Shown: positions 9,115-17,569, counted from the stretch's first letter. The stretch is 64,000 nucleotides of DNA from Agrococcus sediminis (GCF_007923295.1 NZ_VOIR01000012.1:124001-188000), one strand, 5' to 3'. Made by a program: numbers and translations. Notes: generated from the letters alone by a model not told the origin.

Positions 9115-10671
9115 TCACGCATAGCGGCCCTCCGCGAGCCAGGCGCCGTCGGCCTGCAGCAGCACCCACGCCTCCCCCTCGCCGTCGAGGATCTGCACGC
9201 GGTGCACGACGTCGCCGAGGTCGCGGCGGCGGATGGGCCACGGCCCGGCCCAGGCGACGACGCGGCGGCGGGGCGCGGCGGGCGGGGAGAACGCCGCGGG
9301 CGCCCCCTCGCGCACGTCGAGCGCCGCCGCCTCGACCGGCGCGCCCGCCGCATCGAGCAGCCGCACCGGCAGCGGCGGCCGGAACACGACCGCCGGCCGG
9401 GGCGGCGGCAGCGCGCCGGGCCACGGGCCGGCCGCCTGCGCGGGCGCCGCGTCGCCCCAGGGCGTGAGCACGCCGCGCTCGGCGAGCAGCCGGCCGCCGC
9501 CGGGGGTCGCGGTGAGCACCGCCTCGCGGCCGAGCATGCCCTGCAGCCGCTCGAGCGCGTGCTTCGTGCGGTCGTCGATGTCGCCGCCGCCCCACAGCCC
9601 CGGCATGTGCTCGGCGTCGGCGTCGAGCCGCTCGGGCAGCGCCTGCACCTCGACGAGCGCCGAGCCGAGGTCGCCCTCGGTCAGCTGCCAGCGCATGCGG
9701 TCGACGATGTCGCCCGCGCGCAGGAAGCCGGGCTGCCGCCACAGCCGCTCGCTGACGCGGCCCTCCTCGCCGCGCAGCACGATGCGGATCTCGCTGCACA
9801 CGAGCCGCTGCTCGGCCAGCTGCCGCACGAAGCGCTCGACCGGCTCCCGCACGGCGAGCGCGAGCTCCTGCACGCCCTCGATGCCCGGCTCGAACACGAG
9901 CCGCAGCGCCCGCTCCTCGCCGAGCCCGCTGTCGTCGACGCGGCGGTCGTCGCCGCCGCGGGCGCGGGTGAGAGCGACGAGCCCCGCCTCGCCGAACCGG
10001 TCGCGCACGCTGTCGTCGGGCAGCTGCGCGAAGCCGCCGAGCGTGTGCACGCCGAGCCGGTGCAGCATGCCGGGCAGCTCGTCGTCGCCGAGCACGCCCA
10101 CCGGCAGCGGGCCGAGGAAATCGCGGCTGCGCCCCGCCGGCACGATCGTCTCGCGGCCCAGCTGGGCGGCGAGCTCTGCCGTGAAGCGGTCGTCGGCGAC
10201 GCCGAAGCTCGCCGAGAGCCCGAGCGGGTCGAGTGCGCCGCGCACCGCCTCGAGCGCCCGCGACTCCGAACCGTAGAACCGGCTGGCCCCCCGCATCCGG
10301 AACGCCAGGGCGCCGTCGCCGATCGGCTGGGCCGCCGGCACGACGGCGAGCACCGCGCGCACCACCCGCTCGAACGCGAGCGCCTCGCCCACCGGGTCGG
10401 CGGGGGCGAGCGCGAGCATGGGCGACGCGGCCTGCGCGTCGCGCACCCGCATGCCGACCCGCACGCCGTCGGCGCGGGCCTGCTCGTCGCACGCGACGAG
10501 GCGCAGCGCGTGCACGATCGCGCCGGGCGCGCCCTGCTCGCCGCCGGCGGGCAGCGCGCCCGTCTGGCGCGCGACGACGACCGGCCAGTCGGGCACCCGC
10601 AGCACGCCCACGCGGCCGCCGCCCACCCGCGCGCGGGGCGGGGCGCTGCTGCTGGTCGTCTCGGCTGCCAC
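9115..10671 (-). CDS. imuB: ImuB, Y-family polymerase-like mutasome protein
   Basis: A 518-aa Y-family (UmuC/DinB-fold) protein. The N-terminal segment LRVPDWPVVVARQTG replaces the usual D-x-N-x-F-Y-A catalytic motif, typical of ImuB, which is catalytically dead and bridges DnaE2 and the beta clamp. Palm-finger (RVRDAQAASPML...) and little-finger regions follow, then a Pro/Ala-rich C-terminal tail. The start is the GTG (VAAETTSSS) at 10671. TTGACG (10701-10706) and GATCAT (10677-10682) lie 18 bases apart with a perfect LexA palindrome between them, and the GTG sits 6 bases after the -10, so the message is probably leaderless. The 37 in-frame residues upstream would span the promoter and are rejected. 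Confidence 0.93.
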   Translation of the reverse strand: MAAETTSSSAPPRARVGGGRVGVLRVPDWPVVVARQTGALPAGGEQGAPGAIVHALRLVACDEQARADGVRVGMRVRDAQAASPMLALAPADPVGEALAFERVVRAVLAVVPAAQPIGDGALAFRMRGASRFYGSESRALEAVRGALDPLGLSASFGVADDRFTAELAAQLGRETIVPAGRSRDFLGPLPVGVLGDDELPGMLHRLGVHTLGGFAQLPDDSVRDRFGEAGLVALTRARGGDDRRVDDSGLGEERALRLVFEPGIEGVQELALAVREPVERFVRQLAEQRLVCSEIRIVLRGEEGRVSERLWRQPGFLRAGDIVDRMRWQLTEGDLGSALVEVQALPERLDADAEHMPGLWGGGDIDDRTKHALERLQGMLGREAVLTATPGGGRLLAERGVLTPWGDAAPAQAAGPWPGALPPPRPAVVFRPPLPVRLLDAAGAPVEAAALDVREGAPAAFSPPAAPRRRVVAWAGPWPIRRRDLGDVVHRVQILDGEGEAWVLLQADGAWLAEGRYA

Positions 10672-10676
10672 ACCCC

Positions 10677-10706
10677 ATGATCGAACAGACGTTCGAATGC
10701 CGTCAA
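10677..10706 (-). promoter_or_regulatory. imuB promoter with LexA (SOS) box
   Basis: Minus-strand promoter: -35 TTGACG at 10701-10706, -10 GATCAT at 10677-10682, 18-base spacing. The perfect palindrome TCGAAC-AGAC-GTTCGA (10681-10696) fills the spacer and touches the -10. This matches the actinobacterial/Gram-positive LexA operator, so imuB should be repressed by LexA and induced by DNA damage. Confidence 0.88.
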
Positions 10707-10752
10707 GCGGATGCGGCGTGTCGAGCGGGGCGGTCGGGCCGGGCACGCCGAG

Positions 10753-10782
10753 GTGCGGGACGCGCCGCTGCGCGCCCCGCAC
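10753..10782 (-). terminator. terminator hairpin after the LPXTG repeat protein
   Basis: GTGCGGG-A-CGCGC-cgct-GCGCG-C-CCCGCAC forms a 12-pair stem with one mismatch. It lies just after the stop of the gene at 10795 and upstream of the imuB promoter, insulating imuB from that gene. Confidence 0.7.
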
Positions 10783-10794
10783 CCGGGCCCGGGC

Positions 10795-12612
10795 TCACCG
10801 CATGGAGCGCACGCGGCGGGCGCCGACGAGCACCAGCGCGCCGAGCGCGAGCAGCGCGAGCGCCGGAGCGAGCACGTCGGCGCGCTCGGTGCCGGTGCGC
10901 GGCAGCTCGTCCTCCGAGGCGTCGGCCGAGACCTCGAACGAGGCTCGGTCGACGACCGCACCCGCGGCCGCCCCGACGTCGCCCTCGAAGGCGGCACCGA
11001 CGTCACCGCCGCCGAAGGAGGCACCGACGTCGCCCGAGGCGTCTCCGACCTCGGGCTCGGTGCCGTCCTCACCCGTGCCGGGCTCGATCGGCTCGACCGG
11101 CTCGACCGGCTCGACCGGCTCGACCGGCTCGACCGGGATGACCGGGATGACCGGCTCACCGGGGACGACCGGGACGCCGGGCTCACCCGGCTGGCCCGGC
11201 TCGACCGGGGCGACCGGCGCATCGGGATCGACCGCACCGGTCGTCGAGCCGCTGCTCGACGCATCGCCCGCGAGCGCCACGGCGTTGCCGCCGACCGTCA
11301 CCGGCGCGCTCGGGACGAGCACCACCTGCGAGCCCGACACCAGGCCGTCCTCGCCCGACGTCACCGCGCCATCCGACGAACCCGACGTCGCGGCCGGCGC
11401 CGTCGCGGTCGAGCCGGAGCTCGACGCGTCGCCGAGCACCGCCACGGCGTTGCCGCCGGCGGTCACCGGCGCAGCGACATCCGCGACGACCTGCGAGCCC
11501 GACGCGAGACCGTCGGAGCCCGACGTCACCGCGCCGTCGCCGCTCTGCTCAGCCGAGCCCGAGTCAGAGCCGGCGGTCGAGCCGGAGCTCGACGCGTCGC
11601 CGAGCACCGCCACGGCGTTGCCGCCGGCGGTCACCGGCGCAGCGACATCCGCGACGACCTGCGAGCCCGACACGAGACCGTCCTCGCCCGACGTCACCGC
11701 GCCGTCGCCGCCGCTCTGCGCAGCCGCGCCAGAGCCCGAGCCGGCGGTCGAGCCGGAGCTCGACGCATCGCCCAGCACCGCCACCGCGTTGCCGCCCGCG
11801 GTCACCGGCGCAGCGACATCCGCGACGACCTGCGAGCCCGACACCAGGCCGTCCTCGCCCGACGTCACCGCGTCGTCGCCGCCGCTCTGCGCAGCCGCGC
11901 CAGAGCCCGAGCCGGCGGTCGAGCCGGAGCTCGACGCATCGCCGAGCACCGCCACGGCGTTGCCACCTGCGGTCACCGGCGCAGCCACGTCGCCGACGAC
12001 CTGCGAGCCCGACCCGAGACCGTCGGAGCCCGACGTCACCGCGCCGTCGCTGCCACTGTCGGCAGCGCCGGAGCCCGCCGTCGAGCCGGAGCTCGACGCG
12101 TCGCCCGCGACCGCGACGGCGTTGCCGCCGACGGTCACGGGCGCCGAGGCATCCACGACGCCCTGCGTGCCGCCGAGCACGCTGTCGTCGCCGCTCGTCG
12201 ACGCCGGCTCCTGCGTGCCGGTCGGCGCGGGCTCCACCGTCGAGCCCTGGCTCGACGCGTCGCCGAGCACCCCGACCGCGTTCCCCGCGACCGTGACCGG
12301 CGCGTCGACGGCCAGCACCGCCTGCGTGCCCGAGAGCACGCCGTCGGCGCCGGAGGTGTCGACCGCCGCCGACGGCTGCGCGGTGTCCGCGGTCGAGCCG
12401 GTCGGCGCATCCGTCGACTCTGCGTCGCCGAGCACGCCGACGGCGGTGCCGCCGATCGTGACCGGCGCCTCGACCGCCACCACTGCCTGGCTTCCCGACC
12501 CGACGCCGTCCGAGCCGTCGGTCGTCACTGCACCGGCCACGCCGGTGCCTGCGGCCCAGAGGCCGCCTGCGAGCGCTGTCGTCCACAGCGCCCGTGAGAT
12601 GAGCTTGTTCAT
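10795..12612 (-). CDS. LPXTG-anchored surface protein with eight chaplin-like repeats
   Basis: 605 aa. The start is the ATG with AGAAGGG upstream; residues 1-28 are a signal peptide (MNKLISRALWTTALAGG...GVAGA). Eight repeats of about 50-57 residues follow, with core SGSQVVADVAAPVTAGGNAV and AVLGDASSSGST. This resembles the GNxVxVxG core of chaplins and related actinobacterial surface repeats, but there is no cysteine. A PVE/PGEP-rich wall-spanning region follows, then LPRTG (570-574), a hydrophobic helix and an RRVRSMR tail, so it is a sortase substrate. It is probably a hydrophobic coat or adhesin-like wall protein; function is unproven. It lies between imuA and imuB with its own terminator. 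Confidence 0.85.
   Translation of the reverse strand: MNKLISRALWTTALAGGLWAAGTGVAGAVTTDGSDGVGSGSQAVVAVEAPVTIGGTAVGVLGDAESTDAPTGSTADTAQPSAAVDTSGADGVLSGTQAVLAVDAPVTVAGNAVGVLGDASSQGSTVEPAPTGTQEPASTSGDDSVLGGTQGVVDASAPVTVGGNAVAVAGDASSSGSTAGSGAADSGSDGAVTSGSDGLGSGSQVVGDVAAPVTAGGNAVAVLGDASSSGSTAGSGSGAAAQSGGDDAVTSGEDGLVSGSQVVADVAAPVTAGGNAVAVLGDASSSGSTAGSGSGAAAQSGGDGAVTSGEDGLVSGSQVVADVAAPVTAGGNAVAVLGDASSSGSTAGSDSGSAEQSGDGAVTSGSDGLASGSQVVADVAAPVTAGGNAVAVLGDASSSGSTATAPAATSGSSDGAVTSGEDGLVSGSQVVLVPSAPVTVGGNAVALAGDASSSGSTTGAVDPDAPVAPVEPGQPGEPGVPVVPGEPVIPVIPVEPVEPVEPVEPVEPIEPGTGEDGTEPEVGDASGDVGASFGGGDVGAAFEGDVGAAAGAVVDRASFEVSADASEDELPRTGTERADVLAPALALLALGALVLVGARRVRSMR
11092..11150. repeat. 9-base tandem repeat encoding Pro-Val-Glu units
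   Basis: Tandem GGCTCGACC units (plus strand), with diverged GGGATGACC units at the end, encode the PVEPVE...PVIP wall-spanning stretch of the LPXTG protein. Simple repeats of this kind commonly change length between strains. Confidence 0.75.
11280..12150. repeat. tandem ~170-bp coding repeats
   Basis: At least four consecutive units of about 165-171 bases are nearly identical at DNA level (each carries GCCACGGCGTTGCCGCCGGC or a close variant and the GGTCACCGGCGCAGCGACAT segment). They encode repeats 4-7 of the LPXTG protein; the outer repeats are more diverged, suggesting recent duplication in the centre. Confidence 0.8.
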
Positions 12613-12647
12613 CGCTCTGCCCTTCTGATTGAAGTGATCCGTACTGG

Positions 12648-12691
12648 CCGTCCCGCTCCGGGACGGCTGCGTGCCGTGCTCAGGGCACGGC
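12648..12691 (-). terminator. tandem hairpins between the two secreted-protein genes
   Basis: CCGTCCC-GCTCC-GGGACGG (12648-12666) and GCCGTGC-TCAGG-GCACGGC (12673-12691) are two perfect 7-base stems in the gap between the genes at 12702 and 12612. They probably terminate the upstream gene, or structure the leader of the downstream one. Confidence 0.6.
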
Positions 12692-12701
12692 GTCGGATCG
12701 C

Positions 12702-13658
12702 TCAATCAGGGCGTGCGGTGCGCTCCTCCGCGAGGGAGACGGGAAGGCGGTCGTGCTCGACCGCCGTGAGGCGTCCGCCCGTCGGCGCGGGCTGGACATC
12801 GGCATGCAGGATGGCCGCCGGCGACGGCGACGCGCCCGCGGCCGGCGCGCTCGCGCCTGCGGGCGCCACCGCGATCGGGGCGGGCTGCGGCAGCAGCGGG
12901 TCGGCGGCGCCCGCCTCGTGCTGCGTGCTCAGGGTCACCGGGCTGACGCGCTGCGCCGCACCCGGCAGGGCTGCGGATGCGTCGTCGGCGTCCGCGCGCA
13001 CGTCGCCGTCGGCGCGCACGGCGGGATCGCCGCCCGGCGCGACGGCCGCGGGAGGCTCCTCGGCTGCGGGCGGGAGCTCGGGCAGCACCTCGGGGTCTCG
13101 CGGCTCGACCGCGCCCTCGACGACCGGCTCGATCACCGGCTCGATGCTCTCCCCGACCGACGCGACGCTCTCGCGCACGGGGTCGAGCACCGGGTCGACC
13201 ACGGCATCGACCACCGGGTCGACCACCGGCTCCACGACGTCCTCGACGAGCGGCGCCACCACGGCCTCCAGCGCAGGCGTGACCACGACGTCCACGACCG
13301 TCTCCGCCACGGGCGCGACCGGCTCCACGAGCTGCTCGGCGATCGGCGCCACCACCGGCACGACCGGCTCGACCGCCGTCTCGACGACCTCGGCCACCGG
13401 CGGCAGCGCGGCCTCGAGCTCGGCGGCGACCTCGTCCATGGGGTCGGACACGATCTCGACCGCCTCGCCTGCCGCGCTGCCGACGTCCTCGAGCAGCCCG
13501 CTGATCGCGCCGCGCGCATCGTCGGCGTCGGCGTCGGCGGCAGCAGCACCGGGAGCGCCGAGGAGGAGCGAGAGGGCGACCGCGCCGAGCGATGCCGCTC
13601 CCGCTGCGAGGCCGAGGCGCAGCGCGCGGGATGGGATCCCTGCGCCGCTGGCCGTCAT
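12702..13658 (-). CDS. secreted Val/Glu/Pro-repeat protein, unknown function
   Basis: 318 aa, starting at an ATG after GGAGG. The N-terminus has an RxxRLGL positively charged segment and a hydrophobic core ending GAPGAAAADA, so it is exported. Residues ~60-180 are degenerate VVEPVV/VVDPVVDAV repeats likely to form an extended or amphipathic rod. The C-terminal half is Ala/Pro/Asp-rich and disordered-looking, without LPXTG or a membrane anchor. No domain is recognised. Its position just upstream of the LPXTG repeat protein suggests a joint role at the cell surface. Confidence 0.75.
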   Translation of the reverse strand: MTASGAGIPSRALRLGLAAGAASLGAVALSLLLGAPGAAAADADADDARGAISGLLEDVGSAAGEAVEIVSDPMDEVAAELEAALPPVAEVVETAVEPVVPVVAPIAEQLVEPVAPVAETVVDVVVTPALEAVVAPLVEDVVEPVVDPVVDAVVDPVLDPVRESVASVGESIEPVIEPVVEGAVEPRDPEVLPELPPAAEEPPAAVAPGGDPAVRADGDVRADADDASAALPGAAQRVSPVTLSTQHEAGAADPLLPQPAPIAVAPAGASAPAAGASPSPAAILHADVQPAPTGGRLTAVEHDRLPVSLAEERTARPD

Positions 13659-13746
13659 GGCTGCCTCCGAAGTCGTGACCTTCTGGGCTCTGTCCGCGCC
13701 ACGGTACGCCGCCGCCGGGCGACGGGCAACGAATCCCAGCAGAGTC

Positions 13747-14478
13747 TCAGGCTGCGGGCTGATGCTCCGCGAGCGCCGATCCCAGGGCGAGGCCGGGCTC
13801 GGGCGCGAGCTCCGGCGCGAGCTCGGGCCCCGCTGGCCCGCCGCCGATGGGGATGCGCGCGAGCCGCGGCGCTCCGCCCGACGACGCCTCGACGAGCAGG
13901 CTGCCCCCGGCGATCCGGCCGTCGCCGTCGGCGAGCCCCTCCCACTCGGCGCGCAACGACCGCACGACGGTCGCGGCGTTCGGCCACGGGCCGGCGACCA
14001 GCAGCGTCGAGGACGCCTGGCGCAGCCGCGCCGCGATGCGCGCCGCGTCGGTGTGGGTCACGCGGCCGGGCGAGGCGGCGAGCACGACCGGCATCGCCTC
14101 GGCGAGGCTCGCGACCACGTCGAGCCAGGCGCGGCCCGGATGCGGCACGAGCGCGATGCGCTCGATCGGCACACCCAGGTCGCGGGCGGCCTCGACGCCC
14201 AGGTCGGGCATCCCCACGATCGCGCCCCACGCGCCGGCCGGCATCGCCGCGCCCAGGCAGGCGAGGGCGAGGCTGCGCGACTCGATGCTGTGCGCGGCGC
14301 CGGGCCGGAGCGCGCGCACGACCTCCGCGAGCCCCACCGCGGCCGGCTCGACCGGGGCGGGCTCGACCTGCAGGGAGCCCGCCTGCTGCATGCCGCGCAG
14401 CCGCTCGCGCAGCGCCTCGACCGTCGCCGTGCGGTCCTCCCCCGTGCGGCGCTCGAGCCTCGTCGATGCCATCCCCAT
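13747..14478 (-). CDS. imuA: ImuA, RecA-like mutasome protein
   Basis: About 243 aa, a short RecA-fold relative (ImuA). After an Arg-rich head (TRLERRTGEDRTATVEALRE) come a hydrophobic strand ALACLGAAMPAGAWGAIVGM, which corresponds to the RecA core but lacks a classical Walker A, then IERIALVPHPGRAW and STLLVAGPWPNAATVVRSL. ImuA partners ImuB and DnaE2 in translesion synthesis. Two in-frame ATGs compete. The one at 14478 is 6 bases after a -10 and suits a leaderless message; the one at 14472 has GGAGGG 6 bases upstream. The SOS promoter and the mutasome genes downstream support the call despite low conservation of the family. Confidence 0.82.
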   Translation of the reverse strand: MGMASTRLERRTGEDRTATVEALRERLRGMQQAGSLQVEPAPVEPAAVGLAEVVRALRPGAAHSIESRSLALACLGAAMPAGAWGAIVGMPDLGVEAARDLGVPIERIALVPHPGRAWLDVVASLAEAMPVVLAASPGRVTHTDAARIAARLRQASSTLLVAGPWPNAATVVRSLRAEWEGLADGDGRIAGGSLLVEASSGGAPRLARIPIGGGPAGPELAPELAPEPGLALGSALAEHQPAA

Positions 14479-14484
14479 CCCTCC

Positions 14485-14513
14485 ATTCTCGAACACACGT
14501 TCGAACGGGTCAA
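14485..14513 (-). promoter_or_regulatory. imuA promoter with LexA (SOS) box
   Basis: Minus-strand -35 TTGACC (14508-14513) and -10 GAGAAT (14485-14490) with 17-base spacing. The perfect palindrome TCGAAC-ACAC-GTTCGA (14489-14504) lies in the spacer. The layout is the same as at imuB. Confidence 0.88.
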
Positions 14514-14598
14514 CCGGCGGCGGCGTGTCGACGACCGGCCCGCGTGGGATGATCGAGCCACCCCGCCCGAGCGGGGACGACCGCGACGAGGAGGCCAG

Positions 14599-15567
14599 AT
14601 GGCGACCGACGCCGATGCCCGAAGCGTCGCACCGACCGCTGACTCGGCCACTCGCGGCCCGATCCTCTGCGTCACCACCAACCCCGCGATCGACATCACG
14701 TACACGATCGACGAGCTGCGACCGGGCGTCAGCCACCGCGTGCCCACGGGCCTCGCCCGCGCCGGCGGCAAGGGCGTCAACGTCGCGCGCGTGCTGCACC
14801 AGCAGCACGAGGACGCCATGGTCATCGCCCCGATCGGCGGCCCGGTGCAGGCGATCTTCGTGCACGACCTCGACCGCTCGGGCATCCGCCACCGGCTCGT
14901 CGAGGTCGACGCGCCCACCCGCCGCACCACCGCGATCGTCACGCCCGCCGGCACCACCAACCTCAACGAGACGGGCGAAGCGGTCGACGCGCGCGGCTGG
15001 GAGCAGCTGCTCGACATCCTGCGCGAGGAGGCGCCCGGCGCCCGCGCGATCGCCTCCTCGGGCTCGCTGCCGCCCGAGACGCCCGCGCACCTGTGCGCCA
15101 GCATCGTCGAGATCGCCGTCGCTGCCGGCACGCCCGTGATCGTCGACGTCGGCGGCGAGCAGCTGCGCCACGCGGTCGCCGCGGGCGCCACGGCCGTCAA
15201 GCCCAACCGGCACGAGCTCTTCGACGCCATGGGCGGCGCCGACCCGCTCGATGCCGCCCGCAGGCTCGCCGCCCTCGGCACCGGCACCGTCTTCGCGTCG
15301 CTCGACGTCGAGGGGATGCTCGCGGTGCTGCCCGACGGACGGGCCTGGCACGCGCGCATCCACCAGGTGCTCGACGGCAACCCGACCGGCGCGGGCGACG
15401 CCGCCGTCGCCGCGCTCGCGCAGGCGATCCCCGAGGGCGCGACCCTCGAGGAGCAGCTAGCGCGGGCCACCGCGTGGTCGGCCGCGGCCGTGCTGGCGGC
15501 CCAGGCGGGCACGATCGCCGACCCGCGCGAGCTCGCTCGGCACATCCGCATCACGCCCATCGGCTGA
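14599..15567 (+). CDS. PfkB-family hexose kinase (1-phosphofructokinase-like)
   Basis: 322 aa. The ATG follows GAGGAGG by 4 bases; the long open frame upstream is antisense to imuA and is not coding. The N-terminal TTNPAIDITYTID and AGGKGVNVARVL motifs are those of the FruK/PfkB/LacC subfamily. The ATP/anion-hole motif is NPTGAGDAAVAAL, with D as catalytic base. The enzyme phosphorylates a sugar phosphate, most likely fructose 1-phosphate or tagatose 6-phosphate. There is no adjacent PTS or fruR gene, so the exact substrate stays open. Confidence 0.88.
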   Translation: MATDADARSVAPTADSATRGPILCVTTNPAIDITYTIDELRPGVSHRVPTGLARAGGKGVNVARVLHQQHEDAMVIAPIGGPVQAIFVHDLDRSGIRHRLVEVDAPTRRTTAIVTPAGTTNLNETGEAVDARGWEQLLDILREEAPGARAIASSGSLPPETPAHLCASIVEIAVAAGTPVIVDVGGEQLRHAVAAGATAVKPNRHELFDAMGGADPLDAARRLAALGTGTVFASLDVEGMLAVLPDGRAWHARIHQVLDGNPTGAGDAAVAALAQAIPEGATLEEQLARATAWSAAAVLAAQAGTIADPRELARHIRITPIG

Positions 15568-15626
15568 CGCCGAACGTTCATCCCCAGGCCCCTGGGCATC
15601 CGTGGGCGCGCTGGTACGGTGTGCGC

Positions 15627-16073
15627 ATGGAGAACCTGCGCCTCGAAGAGCTGAACGCGGCCAACATCGTCGCCGCCAACGGCATGACGCTCAAGCGGGG
15701 CCAGGAGGCCTTCCTCGCCGGCAACGCGCGGCTCGAGGAGTTCGTCAACACGCAGAGCGCCTGGCAGCGCGTGATCTTCGACGGCGACGACCCGGTCGCG
15801 TTCGTGATGGCGAACTTCGACCCCGAGGTCGACCGCGAGGAGTACCGCTCGAGCATCCTGCGCATGTACGTCGCGGGCGACGCGCAGCGCAAGGGCGTCG
15901 GCAGCTTCACCGTCGACCAGGTGTGCGAGGAGGCGCGCCGGCTCGGCTTCGACAGCGTCTACGCCGTCTGGGAGGAGGGCGACCTCGGCCCCGGCAAGTT
16001 CTTCGAGGCCGTCGGCTTCGAGGTGATCGGCGAGAACGAGTACGGCGAGGCCATCGGCCGCAAGAGCCTCTGA
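15627..16073 (+). CDS. GNAT-family N-acetyltransferase
   Basis: 148 aa. Motif A of the acetyl-CoA site is visible as LRMYVAGDAQRKGVGSFTVD (the Q/R-x-x-G-x-G/A loop), followed by FDSVYAVWEEGDLGPGKFF and GFEVIGENEYG, the usual motif B with F/Y-x-x-x-GF. The acceptor is unknown. TACGGT ends 6 bases before the ATG and there is no ribosome-binding site, so this is probably a leaderless gene. Confidence 0.87.
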   Translation: MENLRLEELNAANIVAANGMTLKRGQEAFLAGNARLEEFVNTQSAWQRVIFDGDDPVAFVMANFDPEVDREEYRSSILRMYVAGDAQRKGVGSFTVDQVCEEARRLGFDSVYAVWEEGDLGPGKFFEAVGFEVIGENEYGEAIGRKSL

Positions 16074-16101
16074 CGCGCCGAGCGCCGAGCCCGAGCCTGC
16101 C

Positions 16102-17559
16102 GTGCCAGCGAGTCGCACCGCGCGCCGCCTGACGGCAGCCGTCGCCACCGCCGCCGTCCTCGCCGTCGCCGGCTGCGCATCCGCCGCCCCCGAGCGCCGC
16201 GACACGGGGCTCGCGATGTTCCAGTGGACGTGGGACGCGATCGCCGCCGAGTGCCCCGCGCTCGGCGAGGCGGGCGTCGCCTGGGTGCTGACGTCGCCGC
16301 CGCAGGAGCACGTCGACGGCGCGACCGCCGGCCTCGCGGGCGCCGACGGCTCCGAGTGGTGGTGGTCGTACCAGCCGGTCTCGTACGCCGTCGAGTCGCG
16401 GCTCGGCACGCGCGAGGAGTTCGCCGCGATGACCGCCGCCTGCGCCGAAGCGGGCGTCGACGTCTACGCGGATGCGGTGGTCAACCACATGGCGGGCGTC
16501 GAGTCGGGCACGGGCTGGGCGGGCACCGACTTCACCCACTACGCGTATCCCGGGCTCTACGCGCCCGACGACTTCCACGACTGCGACCGCACGCCCGACG
16601 ACGACATCGACGCGTACCGCGAGCCGTTCGTGATCCAGCACTGCGAGCTCGAGAACCTCGCCGACCTCGCGACCGAGTCCGAGCGGGTGCGCGCGACCAT
16701 CGGCGCCTACCTCGACGACCTGCTCGCGCTCGGCGTGGCGGGCTTCCGCATCGACGCGGCGAAGCACATCGACCCCGACGACGTCGCCGCGATCGTGGCG
16801 GCGCTCCCCGAGGGCACGCCCGTCATCAGCGAGGTGATCCGCGGCACGGGCGAGCCGGTGCAGCCCGAGCAGTACACGGCCTCCTCGACCGTGTGGGAGT
16901 TCGGATGGGCCGACCGGGTCGGCGCGTTCGTGCGCTCGGGCGCCGCGCGGGCGCTCGCCGACCTCTCCCCCGAGGCGTACGGGCTGCTCGACGAGCAGGC
17001 GCGCACCTTCGTCGCGAACCACGACACCGAGCGCAACGGCTCGACGCTCGCCTACCGCGACGGCGGCGCGTTCGCCGCGGCGACCGCGGTGATGCTCGCG
17101 AGCGACTACGGGCCGCCGACGCTCTACTCGGGCTACGCCTTCAGCGACCGCGACGCGGGGCCCGCGCTCGAGGCCGACGGCTCGGTGACGGATGCGTCGT
17201 GCACGGGCGACGAGACCGCCGACACCGAGTGGGCCGACGGCGCGTGGGTGTGCCAGCACCGCTGGCCCGGCACGCTGGAGCTCGTCGCGTGGCGCACGCG
17301 GGTCGTGGATGCGCCGGTGACAGCGACCGAGCCCATGGGCAGCGTGCTGGCGCAGCTGCGCGGCGAGACCGGGGCGTTCGCCGTGCAGCTCGACGACGGG
17401 CCGACGACCGTCGAGGTGCCGGTCGAGCTGCCCGACGGCCGCTACTGCGACGTCGTGGTGCCCGACTGCGCATCCGTCGTCGAGGTCGTCGACGGTGTCG
17501 CAGCCCTCGAGCTGGGCCCGTGGCAGGCGGTCGCGCTCGACCGCTTCAGCCGGCCGTAA
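16102..17559 (+). CDS. alpha-amylase family (GH13) lipoprotein
   Basis: 485 aa starting at GTG. Residues 1-25 form a lipoprotein signal with lipobox LAVAGC, so the enzyme is likely membrane-tethered outside the cell. GH13 signatures are DVYADAVVNHMAG (region I), GFRIDAAKH (nucleophile D), VISEVI (acid/base E) and FVANHDTE (region IV). Hydrolysis of alpha-1,4-glucan is expected. A C-terminal beta-sandwich domain (all-beta, ending LGPWQAVALDRF) closes the protein. The start lies 28 bases after the GNAT gene on the same strand, so the two could be co-transcribed. Confidence 0.92.
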   Translation: MPASRTARRLTAAVATAAVLAVAGCASAAPERRDTGLAMFQWTWDAIAAECPALGEAGVAWVLTSPPQEHVDGATAGLAGADGSEWWWSYQPVSYAVESRLGTREEFAAMTAACAEAGVDVYADAVVNHMAGVESGTGWAGTDFTHYAYPGLYAPDDFHDCDRTPDDDIDAYREPFVIQHCELENLADLATESERVRATIGAYLDDLLALGVAGFRIDAAKHIDPDDVAAIVAALPEGTPVISEVIRGTGEPVQPEQYTASSTVWEFGWADRVGAFVRSGAARALADLSPEAYGLLDEQARTFVANHDTERNGSTLAYRDGGAFAAATAVMLASDYGPPTLYSGYAFSDRDAGPALEADGSVTDASCTGDETADTEWADGAWVCQHRWPGTLELVAWRTRVVDAPVTATEPMGSVLAQLRGETGAFAVQLDDGPTTVEVPVELPDGRYCDVVVPDCASVVEVVDGVAALELGPWQAVALDRFSRP

Positions 17560-17569
17560 CCCTCGGGCC

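Noticed and set aside
11280-12150. Possible CRISPR-like array of repeats
   Set aside because: Units are about 170 bases, contiguous and in frame, and encode protein repeats; there are no spacers.
10795-12612. True chaplin protein
   Set aside because: The repeat core is similar but no cysteine pairs are present and the protein has an LPXTG anchor, so I call it only chaplin-like.
12634-14598. Open frame upstream and in frame with the PfkB kinase, giving a 977-aa protein
   Set aside because: The upstream part is antisense to the two secreted-protein genes and imuA and contains no domain; a GAGGAGG site and conserved N-terminus place the start at 14599.
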